A DNA stretch of 64,000 nucleotides from Eutreptiella sp. 'Long Island Sound 2002'. Lineage: Eukaryota > Euglenozoa > Euglenophyceae > Eutreptiales > Eutreptiaceae. The notes beneath the pieces were generated by a model that was given only the letters and a program-made list of their open reading frames with translations, was not told the DNA's origin and did no database searches. The position numbers were made by a program, and so were the translations under genes. This document shows, in pieces, positions 48,325 to 62,210 of this stretch (its first letter is position 1; each line of letters opens with the position of its first letter). The stretch is taken from contig OZ038382.1 in NCBI GenBank assembly GCA_964036045.1, positions 77,909,918 through 77,973,917 of the forward strand. Direction: 5' to 3'.

Positions 48325-50430
48325 TTTACCTGTGTCAGTCTACTGACTGTGTTCTAACCTCACAGGTGCAGTGAGCACTCCTGTGCAGACGTGCCTGTGT
48401 ATGGGTGTAAGAGCAGTTGTCACAGTTACCCCGCATTGCATCGCAGGACAGGACCGTTAGCCCCCCGTGACAACCACTCCCTGGCCGAAGGCAGTTGGTT
48501 TTTCACAGACTACTACTTACTGAGCACTGCATTGACCCTGCCTGTGCCCTGCAGACCCATGCCTATGGTTTCCGGCGTGGACCAGGTGGCCGCTTATCAG
48601 GTTTGCAGCCACCCAGCGAGTGTATGCCTTGTTGACCATGTGTTGCATGGGGACTGCCCTGATGTAATGACCTTGGGGAGCCAACGAAGAACGGTGGCTT
48701 ACTACACCGGGGGGGAATGACAAGCAAGGTGTTATGAGGCAAGGTGTGCACTCCCTCCTTGGGGACAAGCGAGCCCACAGTTAGGACCTCTGACCTGTCC
48801 AGACCCATGGGGTTCTACCCTTCCTTACAGGGTTTACCTTACCCCTATGTGTGCTACGTATGTATGTATGTGTCTCACTTCTCTCCCGGGCGTGGCTCCC
48901 AACTCAATGAGCTTCGCTGATGTCGGACCGAAGGTCCTAGTCAGTTACTAGTACCACTCCTATGGCGCCCAGTTTCTGTGCTGGCGCCTATCCTTGGGGG
49001 GAGACGGCAAAAGGCCTACCTACTAGAGGGGAGGGGTGGCCAAGTGTGCTAAGGGCATACAAAACGCCCATTTTTGCTAAGGCCAAAAGCTGACACACTC
49101 CCCTGCCCACGTGGAAAAGCACGCGGGACAGGAGACACCACTACATTACACTGACTAACGCCAGCACCGGCCTTCGAAGGCAGGGTGAGCACTCATCACT
49201 TGCACTCAACTCCCGCCAGGCCTGCTGACCCTAACACCTACACATGCTACTTGGCGTTACTGTTGAAGGGTTCACGGGTCCTACTGACCCTCTTGTGAAA
49301 AAGCAAGAGAACACCGCGCTACTAAGCGGCTGTGGCCTAACAGGGACGCCACCACGTGTTTCCCCGTCAGGGCTTGGAGGGAAGGAGTGCGCAGCTTGCG
49401 TGCACAGCGTGGATGCCGATGAAGTCTGACTGCACTCACCACTCCTGGTTGAGTTGCAGTTTGTTGTTTGTGATCCGCGCAGCATAGTTTAGCGCTGCCC
49501 AAGTGGGACTGCACCAATCACCCTTACCTTCCCACCTGAAGAGCAAAGGCGGATGCAGGAGCGTTTGCAGCGGAGGAACCAAGACAGACTCCACGTGTTA
49601 TACGCTTCTCAGTCTGCCCTATAATACGCTGACTACAAACGCCCCTATCAAGCAAGCAAGCTTGAGAAGCCCCACCCGTTGTCTTATAGAACGTGGGTTG
49701 GAGCTTCTGGGTAACCTAAACAAGGTTTACCGTGCGCACTTTGTGCGGCCTACCCTTTGATGCGTCATATGCATGCACAGGTATGCACAATCTCTCCATT
49801 TTCTGCTGTTCCTACCTAATTTAACTCAACATAACCAATCACAAGCGTGACCCAACCAGGAGGTGAGCTCCTCCTGGGCTTACCTACCTTACTCACCACG
49901 CATCATGTGAATCACGAAAAAAACACGAGCGCAAAACAACCCTACGCGCTTAAACAAACCTACGGCGAATTATAAACCACCCTAAGCGATTAATGCACTG
50001 TGTGTCATGCATGCTACCCTTGTCTTGTTTCCTGCAGAAAGCGGAGAGAGAGTGGCGCACTGCACAGCGCAAAAAAAGCCTAGGCGTTTTAAGCGACCCT
50101 ACTTTAGCGCTACGGCAACACAAACACGAGCAAGCCCTTTCTCTTCTTACCTGTGAAGAGAGAACAAGGGTGAATTGGGGTACAGGGAAAGCGCCACAGC
50201 GTGTGAATGCCTCAATTAGGCACATGCATCTCGAGCACAGCGCATATTCTAACCCTACGTGCGCGCTGCGCGCTCCATTCGCATCGCATACCTTTCATTC
50301 CTGTTCTGACCTGTGCAGAGCAAGAGAGAGGATCACCCGAACCCCCAACAAACACAGCGTTAACAACCCTGACGTTTTAACGAAGCAACCAACACGAACG
50401 CAATGCATGCGTGTGAAATGACACTGGCAT
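48325..50430 (+). repeat. Element D 3' terminal region (3' UTR and probable LTR)
   Basis: No coding motif. Several blocks from 48960 to 49890 match the reverse complement of element C's terminal region (22697-23650 and 12200-12412). A purine run CGGGGGGGAATG at 48709-48720 followed by TGACAAGC is a candidate PPT/LTR start at 48718. CCTATAATACGC at 49618 and TTATACGC at 49598 are conserved with C and may be promoter elements. The end near 50430 is a guess. Confidence 0.6.
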
Positions 50431-51852
50431 ACCCGAGAGGTGGGTTGTCCACGTGCTCTGTGGTGTGGGTTGGAGTGAATACTTTTCCCTAAAGTTTCCA
50501 AAAATTTTGATGCAACTGTGCAAAAATTTTCTTTAGAACTTTAAAAACTACGGCTCATACCTTCTTTTTCAAGAGCCGTTTACGCTTGCGCAACCCTATT
50601 TTTGAAGTCCGCTTCGGTTGCGCTTGTCTGCGACCTTGAGTTTTAGTGTAAAAATGAAGATTTCTCGCGTGAATTCGCCAATTTTTAGCGATTTGACTTC
50701 TTAAATCGCTACACCTTTCGCTAAACCACAGAACCACTCCCTGTTGGTTACATTTTCTATTTTTTTCAGCTCCTGAAGATTTGTGTCCTCCATTGGGAGT
50801 ATTGCTCCGCCCTGGCCCTTTTTTTGGTGCATGGGGGTTGCCCCCCGGTGAGCATAACACAAAAGCGGCCTTACCACGGGCAAGTGAGCGGTAATGGCGA
50901 GCCGAAGTTTATCGAAGGACAGCAGCCATATGTACAGTAACTCAGGGGGTGTGATCCTGCTCCAAAATGCACCAAAGGCCTGGTTACTGTGGGCTGTGGC
51001 TTCGCCATTAGCCCTGTGGTTGGTGTTATGACGCAAGACGAATCGAAAATAAAAGGGACTCTATATATATTTATATATATATATATAGAAGTCAGAAACA
51101 AACAAATAATCCCGGCCTTAGAGCATCAGGGGTATCAAAAAAGACCTCCAGTTAAGTGGAAACCACTGACTTCAGAAGCATTCGGAAAGCTCTGAGAACC
51201 GAGTGATGGCTGAGGTGTTCTTACCAAAGAAATTGAGCTGATGCCGGTTTCAAATTGACCTCACAGGCTAAGGGACTCACAGGCCAACTTCAATGTTCAA
51301 GGAGACGGGAACGAGGATCTCAGGGTACTTTATCAATTTGTTGGCATGCAGCGTAAGGGGGAACGCCGTATGTGAGCGGGCTCGGAGCACTGGAATGCTG
51401 TTTTCTTTTAATCCAGGTACCACAGGACTTCCGGGGACGGCTCGCGAGGTTCCGGTATCCAGAACCAGCAATGATAGTATCCAAAACCTTCTGGTTCACA
51501 CCACCAGTGAATGCCGAGGTACCACATGACAGCAGTGGCTGGGGAAAAAGGCTGTAAATTGGATGATTGATTGGAAGGTGTGCGAGACGGAGCTGGAAGA
51601 GAGCATCAAAAAAGTGCTGACGTGGTCCCATCTCATCGATCTGCCAACTGGTGTCAGGGGGGGGGGGGGGTGCAGATCGCGCGTGGTGAAGGTGAGGAGG
51701 GCGGAAAGAAAGACAAAAAGAAAAAAGAAAAAGAGGGGGGGAGAAACTCGTCACCCGGAGACCAAAGCGGGGCAGAAACCCCCCAGTTGCTTGCGGAGCG
51801 TAGTTTCTTTTTGCGATGGCTTTTTTAGGGTAACGTGTTCCTAAGTGGGTAG
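50431..51852. other. Region without recognised genes
   Basis: Contains a CGGCTC...GAGCCG stem at about 50551-50578, a TATA-type simple repeat (51060-51089), a run of Gs (51657-51670) and a purine-rich patch (51700-51745). The right end includes the short 3' flank of element E. No frame shows family motifs. Confidence 0.5.
51060..51089. repeat. Short AT microsatellite
   Basis: An imperfect TATATATATTTATATATATATATATA run. Nothing nearby gives it a role. Confidence 0.8.
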
Positions 51853-53550
51853 TTACTGTAAATTAAGTAGTTGGGCTTTTGTTTTTTTGTTTTTGCTGTG
51901 AACGTGTCTGTGTTTGTGGGGGTGTTTATTGGTGACTGTTGTGTTTGACCTTTTTGGGTCGGTCAACAAGGTGGGGTTGTGAGACGAAGTGCTGTAGATG
52001 GAGTATTGGTTGTTCCATGGGTTGTCTTCGGAATCTGGTTGGAGTAAGTGCAGATCGTTAATTGGGTTTTGTCTGAGCCAGGTTTGTGTCTCTTGCAGTG
52101 CTGTTTTGAGTCGTTTTCTTCTGTGTTTAAAGGCTGTTTTCAGTTTTTGTAGGTGTTGGAAGTAGGGAGTGTTGGGTGGGATTGCTCTTAGTGAATTACT
52201 GAGTGAGTTGGGAATGAGCGTGCGGATGTAGTTTCTTCTTTCTCCTTTGGATGCATGTAGCCACCAGTCGATGACTGTTTGTTTGAAGGGTTGTTGCCAG
52301 ACCTCAAAAAAGAGGTCACGAACAGGTTTCGCTGTGCCGCATTCGGTCACAGTTGTTATGGGGTCGAGGGGGTGATGAGTGTGGCATTTGGGGCATTGAT
52401 ATGTGTTGAGTTTGTAATGGGGAAGAAAACCAGTGCAGCAGTACAGTGCGTTAGTCCATTTAAAAGGTAATCTGGAAAACCACGATGTGTGGGCGTAGAG
52501 GTCGGTGCTAGAAGGTAGGTGTATGTTGTTGTGTTTATGGCTTGGAAGTAGGTGTTTGACAGTTTTGCGTGTAATGCGTCCTGGCAGTGGTGTATGATTG
52601 TGGTATATGAAGTGAAAAGTGTCGGGGTTGTGGTGTTCTGGGTGTTGGTGGAGGTTGAGTGATATCCATTTAGAAATTTTGTCAGAGTGCTCATTGCCAG
52701 CGAAGTCAGCGTGTCCTTTGATCCAGGTGAAAATTATGTGAAGGTGGGTGTTGTGAAGAAATTCCCAAATATGGTTGTACCAAAGAGCGAAGCAATTAGG
52801 GTTAGAAGCAAAGGGTTTAGTTTTGAATTGTTGTATTTGGTGGAGTGTGGAGCAAACCGACAGGTTGTCAATGGCAAGAATGATTGGTTGAGAGAGAGTG
52901 TCGAGGTGTTGGAGGTAGGTAAACAGTATAATGGCATAAATTACTGCTGGGTAAGATCCTTTTACCGGTGATGTGTTGCAAATGGTTGTTGGCGGTGTAG
53001 TGTTGAAGGTGATAGCGGCGCCCGATGGCGTGTTAGCTGTGGGGTCATCCGACCCGTCGGTGTAGGCAATCGTAGCATTGGGGTAGGCGTCGAGTGGGTC
53101 TAAAAGATCGTGGCACCCCCAGTAGTGCAGGTGTTGAGGGTTTGGGGGAGGAAGATTGTTTTTCAGGGTAAATTGAATGAAATTTTGAGTGGTTGTGGTG
53201 CTAGTGAAAGGAAAAGGGAAGTTGGCCGTTCCGGGTATGGAGAGAGACTTGGTAGGTTTGGAAATATCTTGGGATGTGGGGAGAGTAAGGAAGCGAAACT
53301 GGTGGTTGGGGGTGAGGATTGTGGACATGTCAGAGAGAGTAACTGTGGTTTTCTGAGGCGTGGGGTGGTCGACTGTACCTCGGAACCACTGGGTCGTTTT
53401 TGTGGTATGGGTGGCATTTTTCGTAATGGAATATGTTGGTGGGTGGCTGTTGGATTGGTAGTAGAGAAAGGCGACTTCGATTGTTGTGTGTGTAGGGATT
53501 TGAGAAGGGAGACATGGGTTGACTGTGGGTATGTTGTGCGTGTGGAAACC
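51853..53550 (-). CDS. Element E RNase H domain and C-terminal region
   Basis: In phase with RT across one TAA (53551-53553). The first AUG is at 53328, but the open frame starts upstream. RNase H motifs: AYTDGSDDP (first Asp), ILAIDNLSV (Asp), WIKGHADFAGNEHSDKISKW (His and last Asp). The usual glutamate position reads YPAVIYAIIL, with valine. A Cys/His group (CPKCHTHHPLD, then a later Cys) resembles the CCHC motif found after RT in many LINEs. The C-terminus is Lys/Arg/His-rich. It would remove template RNA during target-primed synthesis. Confidence 0.85.
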   Translation of the reverse strand, partial: GFHTHNIPTVNPCLPSQIPTHTTIEVAFLYYQSNSHPPTYSITKNATHTTKTTQWFRGTVDHPTPQKTTVTLSDMSTILTPNHQFRFLTLPTSQDISKPTKSLSIPGTANFPFPFTSTTTTQNFIQFTLKNNLPPPNPQHLHYWGCHDLLDPLDAYPNATIAYTDGSDDPTANTPSGAAITFNTTPPTTICNTSPVKGSYPAVIYAIILFTYLQHLDTLSQPIILAIDNLSVCSTLHQIQQFKTKPFASNPNCFALWYNHIWEFLHNTHLHIIFTWIKGHADFAGNEHSDKISKWISLNLHQHPEHHNPDTFHFIYHNHTPLPGRITRKTVKHLLPSHKHNNIHLPSSTDLYAHTSWFSRLPFKWTNALYCCTGFLPHYKLNTYQCPKCHTHHPLDPITTVTECGTAKPVRDLFFEVWQQPFKQTVIDWWLHASKGERRNYIRTLIPNSLSNSLRAIPPNTPYFQHLQKLKTAFKHRRKRLKTALQETQTWLRQNPINDLHLLQPDSEDNPWNNQYSIYSTSSHNPTLLTDPKRSNTTVTNKHPHKHRHVHSKNKKTKAQLLNLQ

Positions 53551-56667
<3,117 letters not shown>

Positions 56668-57215
56668 GATGATGAGAGAGATGGGACCACGTGTCTAACA
56701 CTGACCACTTCGGAGACATTCCTTGATCTTGACGAGTCCTCGAGTCTAACGTGAGGCCGTTTTGGCAATCGTAACCCGACTGGGTCAAGAAGGAAGCACT
56801 TGCAAAAAGATAAACTCTTCATCCGGTCCTGACAGAAATCAGTCAGGCCACTTGCTGGCGACTGATAGGGCAGAGTGACACTAGGCGTGCAAACGAGTAC
56901 CCGATCGTGGCTTGGATGAATCAAAATCTTGACGCCCCGTAGATGAGTGAGCGAAATCCACACAGCATGCAGGATGCATTGTGAGGAAAGTGTACGTTCC
57001 AGTGTGTTCGCATTGTTATCGATGCGTGGCACAATATCTTGCGAGGTGATGCATCGCGGATGGTTAGATGTTATCGCTTCGAGAATCGGCAGCATGATAA
57101 ACAGATCATACCGTTGGTATTGAAAGTGAGGACGAAGGGGATCCGCATCTCTGAGTAATGACTTAGTGAAGACATAGAGAACTGAATGAGAGAAAGAGTG
57201 TGGGTGGGTGGGGAG
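56668..57215. other. Spacer between LINE endonuclease and upstream ORFs
   Basis: A 143-codon minus-strand frame (57095-56664) exists but shows no motif and no A/C-rich bias like its neighbours, so I do not call it a gene. It may be the inter-ORF or 5' region of element E. A GATGAG...ATGGGACCACGT segment at 56671-56692 is repeated inverted at 51620-51637. Confidence 0.45.
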
Positions 57216-57947
57216 TCATTGGGGCTTGGCCACGATCAATCGCTCATTGATGGAGCGCAATTGTTTCTCGGAGCCAAATTCTTTGGCGGCGAAGAGTGTG
57301 GCTTCCCATTTAGAAGTGTCATGGTCTTTCGCAATTGAATCAATGATGTTTTGTTTTTTCAAGAGGTTGGGCGAACCGGATGTAAAAGTGATGCCTTGAA
57401 CTTTTTCTTGGTGTGCTAGGATACTGGATCCCAAGTTGTGGAAGAGCGTATCAAAATATTGGTGTGATTTGGCACTTGGGTTGGATTCCAGCGGTTGGAT
57501 GGAGGTGAAGGTACCAAAAAGTGAAGTTGCTTTGTTGATGTCTCTAACACTTATGGAGCGTGGAGCACAAACGACCACCGATTTGGTGTCGGTTGGTGTG
57601 TAGGAGGGTTTAGCACGATAGCTTAGTGGAGCGTCGGACAAAACTGCATATGTGTTATCGTGATTGAAAAAAGTGAGGCCGGCTTTCTTGCATTGTTCGT
57701 TCATCCATTTGAGTTTTGGAACTCGTGTTTCGGTGTTGCTTGGGGTAGAGTGGACATCCAGATGCACCAATACCGAGTATTTGGTGCGTAGAATTGCGAA
57801 TTGCAGAATCGAATTCATTTTTTCAAGAGAGGCCACTCGATTGAGAAGCTCCGTGGGTTCAAGCTTGACTCCGTTTTTCGCGGAGCTTTCTGAGGCGGAG
57901 ATCATGAAAGTATTTTCATGGGCGGAGAGGTTGTAGGGGAAAGCCAT
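57216..57947 (-). CDS. Unknown protein upstream of the LINE (243 aa)
   Basis: An intact frame from MAFPYNLSAHENTFMIS to the stop after LIVAKPQ. I do not recognise the family. The region SVVVCAPRSISVRDINKAT ... LFGTFTSIQPLESN has a strand-helix-strand pattern that could be RRM-like, which would fit a LINE ORF1-type RNA-binding protein, but this is weak. The Thr/Ser/Asn-rich style and A/C-rich coding strand resemble element E and the next ORF, 17 bp away. It may be part of a 5' unit of E or of another element. Confidence 0.5.
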   Translation of the reverse strand: MAFPYNLSAHENTFMISASESSAKNGVKLEPTELLNRVASLEKMNSILQFAILRTKYSVLVHLDVHSTPSNTETRVPKLKWMNEQCKKAGLTFFNHDNTYAVLSDAPLSYRAKPSYTPTDTKSVVVCAPRSISVRDINKATSLFGTFTSIQPLESNPSAKSHQYFDTLFHNLGSSILAHQEKVQGITFTSGSPNLLKKQNIIDSIAKDHDTSKWEATLFAAKEFGSEKQLRSINERLIVAKPQ

Positions 57948-57964
57948 AATGAGTGGATTCCTGT

Positions 57965-59290
57965 CTAGTGGGTAATGGGATTAAACGGTTTTGGCAATTT
58001 GGGAGGAGAGGCTGAGTTGGTTTCGATGTCGAAACGAGCGTGGGTGCTGCCAATGGGCGAGCCCCTTTTTTTTATCTCACCGCGGTAGTGTGCGCAATTG
58101 GTGGAGGTAATGGATGAGGCATCTTGGAGGTCGGGTTTGATTAATTTGTTGAAAAATTGGAAAGCATCTTCCTCGGTGAGGACTTCGAGGTCTCGCGAAA
58201 TGTCAATTCTGACATAATCGGTGATTGGTGGTGTGTGACGGGCTTCTTGTTGTGGAGAGATGAAAGCCTCGGCTTGTGCTAGGTCATGGCCCGGCGAAAT
58301 AGGAGAGAATTTGGGCGGTGTGTATTGGAATTCGGAAAGGTTGTCCAAAGTAATCATAATATATCCCTCAGGGTGCGGGGCGGAGCAAGTGTCAAAAAGT
58401 TTTTGATCATTCTTTAGGACTATATTCAACGGAACAAAGTTTTGGGAGATTTTTTGGTCAACCATAAACCTTCTTGCTTTGGCATAGGCTTGAGAGTAAT
58501 CCCAAATCCCGGTCGTGGCTTCACACACTCTCGGGTCTGACACCAAAAGAATTAGCGTACCCCTTACATGTATTTTAGCACGCGCGAGTGACGCTAGAGC
58601 ATTGAGCAACATGGACACGTGGGCGGATGTGTTGTGCGAGGCGTCCTTGTTGAAGTCGTAATTTGTAGTGGGAGTGAAGATGAAAGTTCTTGTTTGGGAC
58701 TCGTAGAGGTTGGCCATGATGTTGAGGGTCGTGATATTTTGGGGAGTGACCAACTTTGCATTTTTGATGGCTCGTGCATGATCTTCCGTTGGGTACGGGG
58801 CGGAATACTCGTACTTCTCGTTGAAATAGTGTTGGTAGTCGGTGCCCCCAAAATGTATTTCATGAGGTTGTTTGTGGAATTGGGCGACGATGTCCTCGGT
58901 TGGTAACATGGTAATGTAGTCGGAGTATACTCGGTTGTCTTGAGATTGGAATTGATAGACTTCCGGAACTTTTTCATCTTGAAGGTCTTGGTGGAGTTGG
59001 GATGGAGAGTTGCCATTGGGGTCGTTCACAAAAACGTTGGTGGTTTGGTGGGTTTCCAAGTCTTCCATAGGGATGAAAGTGAAACTCTTGTTGCGCTCTT
59101 CCGAAAGTTTGGCAAAATCCACTGTTGGCTTTTCATTGTAATGAAGTTGGGTGTTGATGACGATGTCGTCGTTGACAGCCTCTTTCGTTTCACGGTTTGG
59201 TTGCGGGGTGGTTTTTTGAATCCATTTTGTCTTGTGGCGCTTGGACTTGCCGTTTGGGCTTGAACTCGCATTTTGGCTTGGATTGCGTCT
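57965..59290 (-). CDS. Unknown protein upstream of the LINE (about 430 aa)
   Basis: The first AUG is at 59122, but the same frame is open upstream to a TGA near 59340 and there reads as plausible basic protein (KSKRHKTKWIQKTTPQ, then ETKEAVNDDIVINTQL). The body is acidic-neutral, with LILLVSDPRVCEATTGIWDYS and GYIMITLDNLSEFQYTPP. No domain recognised. It overlaps the 59505-59026 frame, so one frameshift (mutation, programmed, or splice) probably joins the two. Its stop lies 17 bp before the next ORF. Confidence 0.5.
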   Translation of the reverse strand, partial: RRNPSQNASSSPNGKSKRHKTKWIQKTTPQPNRETKEAVNDDIVINTQLHYNEKPTVDFAKLSEERNKSFTFIPMEDLETHQTTNVFVNDPNGNSPSQLHQDLQDEKVPEVYQFQSQDNRVYSDYITMLPTEDIVAQFHKQPHEIHFGGTDYQHYFNEKYEYSAPYPTEDHARAIKNAKLVTPQNITTLNIMANLYESQTRTFIFTPTTNYDFNKDASHNTSAHVSMLLNALASLARAKIHVRGTLILLVSDPRVCEATTGIWDYSQAYAKARRFMVDQKISQNFVPLNIVLKNDQKLFDTCSAPHPEGYIMITLDNLSEFQYTPPKFSPISPGHDLAQAEAFISPQQEARHTPPITDYVRIDISRDLEVLTEEDAFQFFNKLIKPDLQDASSITSTNCAHYRGEIKKRGSPIGSTHARFDIETNSASPPKLPKPFNPITH

Positions 59291-59505
59291 GGAGTGTTTT
59301 TCTCGGCGTTTGTTTTCTGATTTGATTTGGGAGTTTTGGGTTGTTGATCATTCTCCTTTCCTTTTTCATCTGTTCTGCTTTCCCGAAGAGCCGCGTTGCG
59401 TCTGTGATCCCTCAGCTGTTGGTCGCTTTTCTCAAATTGCGCCACGCGATTTGCGACGGACTTGCTCGGATCTGCGGCTTTTGGCACGGTGCGATCTTTG
59501 CCCAT
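59026..59505 (-). CDS. Lys/Gln/Asn-rich N-terminal frame overlapping the 57965 ORF
   Basis: MGKDRTVPKAADPSKSVANR opens a strongly charged, probably disordered segment with a short coiled-coil candidate (VAQFEKSDQQLRDHRRNAAL). Beyond about 59340 the overlapping +/-1 frame looks more protein-like, so the biological product is likely a fusion of this N-terminus with the 57965 frame. Function unknown. Nucleic-acid binding is possible from the charge alone. Confidence 0.4.
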   Translation of the reverse strand: MGKDRTVPKAADPSKSVANRVAQFEKSDQQLRDHRRNAALRESRTDEKGKENDQQPKTPKSNQKTNAEKNTPDAIQAKMRVQAQTASPSATRQNGFKKPPRNQTVKRKRLSTTTSSSTPNFITMKSQQWILPNFRKSATRVSLSSLWKTWKPTKPPTFL

Positions 59506-60057
59506 GATCGATTTTTTGGACAGCTGTTGTTGAAATTGTGATCAGCGTGTGCGCCAGGAAATTGCGGATCGAGTGATACCTAATATGTGGGCAGAAATCA
59601 GTGATATCGGAAAAATTCAGGAAAAGATTTTATTGTAGTCTGTCAACCTGAAATTAGGAATTTCCCACGGAGGCCCTGGCCCGCCCTGGCCCTTGGTCAG
59701 GAGGTTTACTAAAGTGCTGTTTATACAGCGATGGCCGTCCGCATTAGAGCGTTCGACTGTACCCTGATGCTGGAGCATATGTGCTCCAGGGAGGGAGTCC
59801 TGGGTTCAAACCCCACTACCCACAAATTGTTACCAAGCGTTTTCGTCGCACGCTGGCAATTTTTGAGGAATGCCCCATCGAAGAAACATCACGGTACATT
59901 ACACTCTTTTTCAAGGGTGCCTACAGTGTGATAGGTTTCTCTGAACTCATGAGGATGTTCCTGGTACGTTTAATGCAATTTCTGAGGTAATTGTGGGAAT
60001 TTTTGAGCCTTTTTCCTTGGTCCTACTAGCTTAGCTAACTAATACTCCAGGGGGGAG
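59506..60057. other. Spacer with a tRNA-like segment
   Basis: No coding motif. GGCCCTGGCCCGCCCTGGCCC repeat-like sequence lies at about 59672-59694. The tRNA-like part is listed separately. Confidence 0.5.
59730..59823 (+). other. tRNA-derived (type II-like) segment
   Basis: An A-box-like GATGGCCGTCCGCATTAGAGC resembles Ser/Leu tRNA starts. A perfect CTGGAGCA/TGCTCCAG hairpin sits where a long variable arm would be, and a B-box-like GGGTTCAAACCCC follows. The acceptor ends do not pair, so I regard it as a tRNA relic or SINE head rather than a gene. Confidence 0.35.
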
Positions 60058-60762
60058 TAAGAAAAAGTCACTGCCTTGTCCCTCTTGGAGGGCTTGATCC
60101 AGGCCAAGCCCCCTTTGAGACCCTTTTGTTGATGCTAAGACTAACCTAAGTATTTTCATCACTCTTTTGAAGCTTAAGGTACACTTTCTCAAAGTAACTA
60201 GGGTTGTAACCCTAGCCCCCCATGAAGTTCACCCATACCACTCAACTGAGCGGAGGTATCTTCCTTCATGGAGGATATACCGAAATAAAATAGGCATTTG
60301 ATGCTTTAGGCCTTGGAGGTTAAGCCTAGTGGTCTCCCACCCCAAGACCCCTATGCTCAATTGTCTCTACCACTTATTGTGGTTCTACGTTTTAACTGTT
60401 TCTGAATTCAGTTGCTTGGCCAAGTCATATTCTGTGTCTGGCCTGACACCTATGCCCCACATTCCTAACCTGCACCATTTCACCCAAAAGCGTGCACATG
60501 AAGTGCTTGATGCTATCTTTGAGGCTAGAGTCAGCCCAGTTTTCATATAAAATCTTTTGTATTATCCATTTGTGAGTGAATCTTTGTGTTCATACCTGCT
60601 TTGTCTATCTGCAGCCCTCCTGTGTTACACTGGATTTCAAACTATTCATTGATTCAATCCACATCCTGTTCTTGCTCTACTTGCTTCTTTGGTTTTGGGA
60701 TTTCACCATCAAAAGCTTGCAGGATTTCATCAAAATCTATAGGGCACTAATCAAAGACATCT
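60058..60762 (+). repeat. R2 copy 2 (705 bp), stand-alone
   Basis: Closely matches 40834-41539 from TAAGAAAAAGTCACTGCC to AAAGACATCT, in the same orientation. No element is attached on either side, so it may be a solo LTR. The five bases flanking each end do not match. Confidence 0.8.
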
Positions 60763-62151
60763 GTCTTTCCCTCTCCGAATCGCCCTTGCCCTTGGTCAAG
60801 TGGCTCACGCAACCTTGGGCCGAACATTAAGGGGGAGATGGGGTTTGTGGCCATTCTGGGCAAAACGGCCAAAATTCACTCAAAAGTGGTCACTCGAAAC
60901 ATCGTATCCCCGTATCACAAGAGAGAGAGGCCTCAGGCTTTTGCATGGATGCAAACCGAAGCTTTGCTTCCCTTTTGCGACAAGAGTTTAGGTTCAAAGC
61001 GTTAGAGAAACATTTTTAACACCTCAATCCTTGAAGCACACTATATATGCGAAAAGGTGCATATATCGGCGATATTGGGAAGCATATATCTATGGGTCAT
61101 TGAAGAGCAACAATATGAGTAGACATTTTTGGAGTAGGCCCACAGTGAATGCTTCCAAATATGCCCACTATGGTTGGATTGTCCTCGCCCACCCATGTCA
61201 TTAGCGTTTGCCTATGAGCGCGTGTGCAAAGAGGCATTTTGGCACGCGTGCTCACAAGGCGACGTTATATAAAATGGAAGACAAGGTTGCAAAAATCAAC
61301 CAAGCCATCCACGAAGTTTTTCCTTGTCTCTACCTCACATATTGTCTTGATTCAAGGCTCAACTCTCGATTGGCTTCGAGTACGAGCCTCGAGGGGATGG
61401 CCATTTTGGCCTAATTTTCGACCAAAATTAGCCCTTTCTCAAAAAATGAGTTTTGATACGCATTGAATTGCGTGGAGCCACCGTTGAGTTGGCTCAAAAA
61501 AACGAAAATGGCCTAGGGCTTTTGGCCTTGTGTGCATTGTGTTCGGCGCTTTACGTGCATGCTCACAAGCACACGAAGTTAGCGTTTGCGCACGCAAATA
61601 ACTTGGGTTTACAACACCCTTATGCTGCCTAAAACATCCCTATTGCCCGCTTCCCTATACAAAGTGATATGCCCACGTAAAAGGGGCATGGATGAAAGAC
61701 ATAGGAGCAAGATGTGGAGTTCTGTCGGAACTCATGGTCCTTGAGAACCATGAGTTCGCGCGATTGACGGAAAACCTTGCGCGGTGATTTTCTCGAAGAC
61801 GCAACGGCGAAAAATTCTGGTGAACACACCAGATGAAAGTACATCAAAAAACCCTCTAGATCCAGCCCTTAACTTCCCTTAGAACCTCAAAGGTACAGGA
61901 AAAAAATCCATCGCAAAACTCGCCGCGGAGAAGCGATGCAAGCGCGAGAACAGGCGACAACAAGCAGCAATTTCACGGCAATTAGAAATCGCGTTATAAA
62001 TCGGGTATTTCACCGATTTCTAACCAAAAATCGATCACGAAGGTAAAATTATGGTAATTCTACATCGGTTTCATGGTTAAGGCTCGGATTCCGCGTCCCG
62101 CGGATCAGAGAAAAGGGATATCCCGCTGACGGACGGTGTTGATGGCGTCCA
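60763..62151. other. Region without recognised genes
   Basis: AT-richer DNA with GGCCAAAATT/GGCCATTTTGGCC-type words (60850-60880, 61395-61430). A CATGGTCCTTGAGAACCATGAG inverted repeat lies at 61733-61754. No supportable coding frame. Confidence 0.5.
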
Positions 62152-62210
62152 TGCGGGTGTGACGTCCTCAGGGCCTCCGGGCCATGTGCCACGGGTTCTT
62201 GGTACCGCTT
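62152..62210 (+). repeat. 59 bp repeat shared with the window start
   Basis: This is the partner of 5-63 and lies at the beginning of the RNase H-like relic. Confidence 0.6.

Larger units (their letters stand above)
41540..50430 (+). mobile_element. Element D: decayed Ty3/gypsy retrotransposon, relative of C
   Basis: Plus-strand order is Gag, CCHC knuckle, protease, methyltransferase-like domain, RT, RNase H, integrase, chromodomain, then a long 3' terminal region matching that of element C. Frame changes or stops occur at about 42290, 42416, 43526, 43840, 44200, 45970, 47373 and 47430, so it is inactive. The right end is approximate, because I could not find a terminal dinucleotide or target duplication. 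Confidence 0.82.

Noticed and set aside
59730-59823. A functional type II tRNA gene
   Set aside because: A and B boxes and a variable-arm hairpin are present, but the acceptor ends do not pair and the anticodon arm is not convincing.
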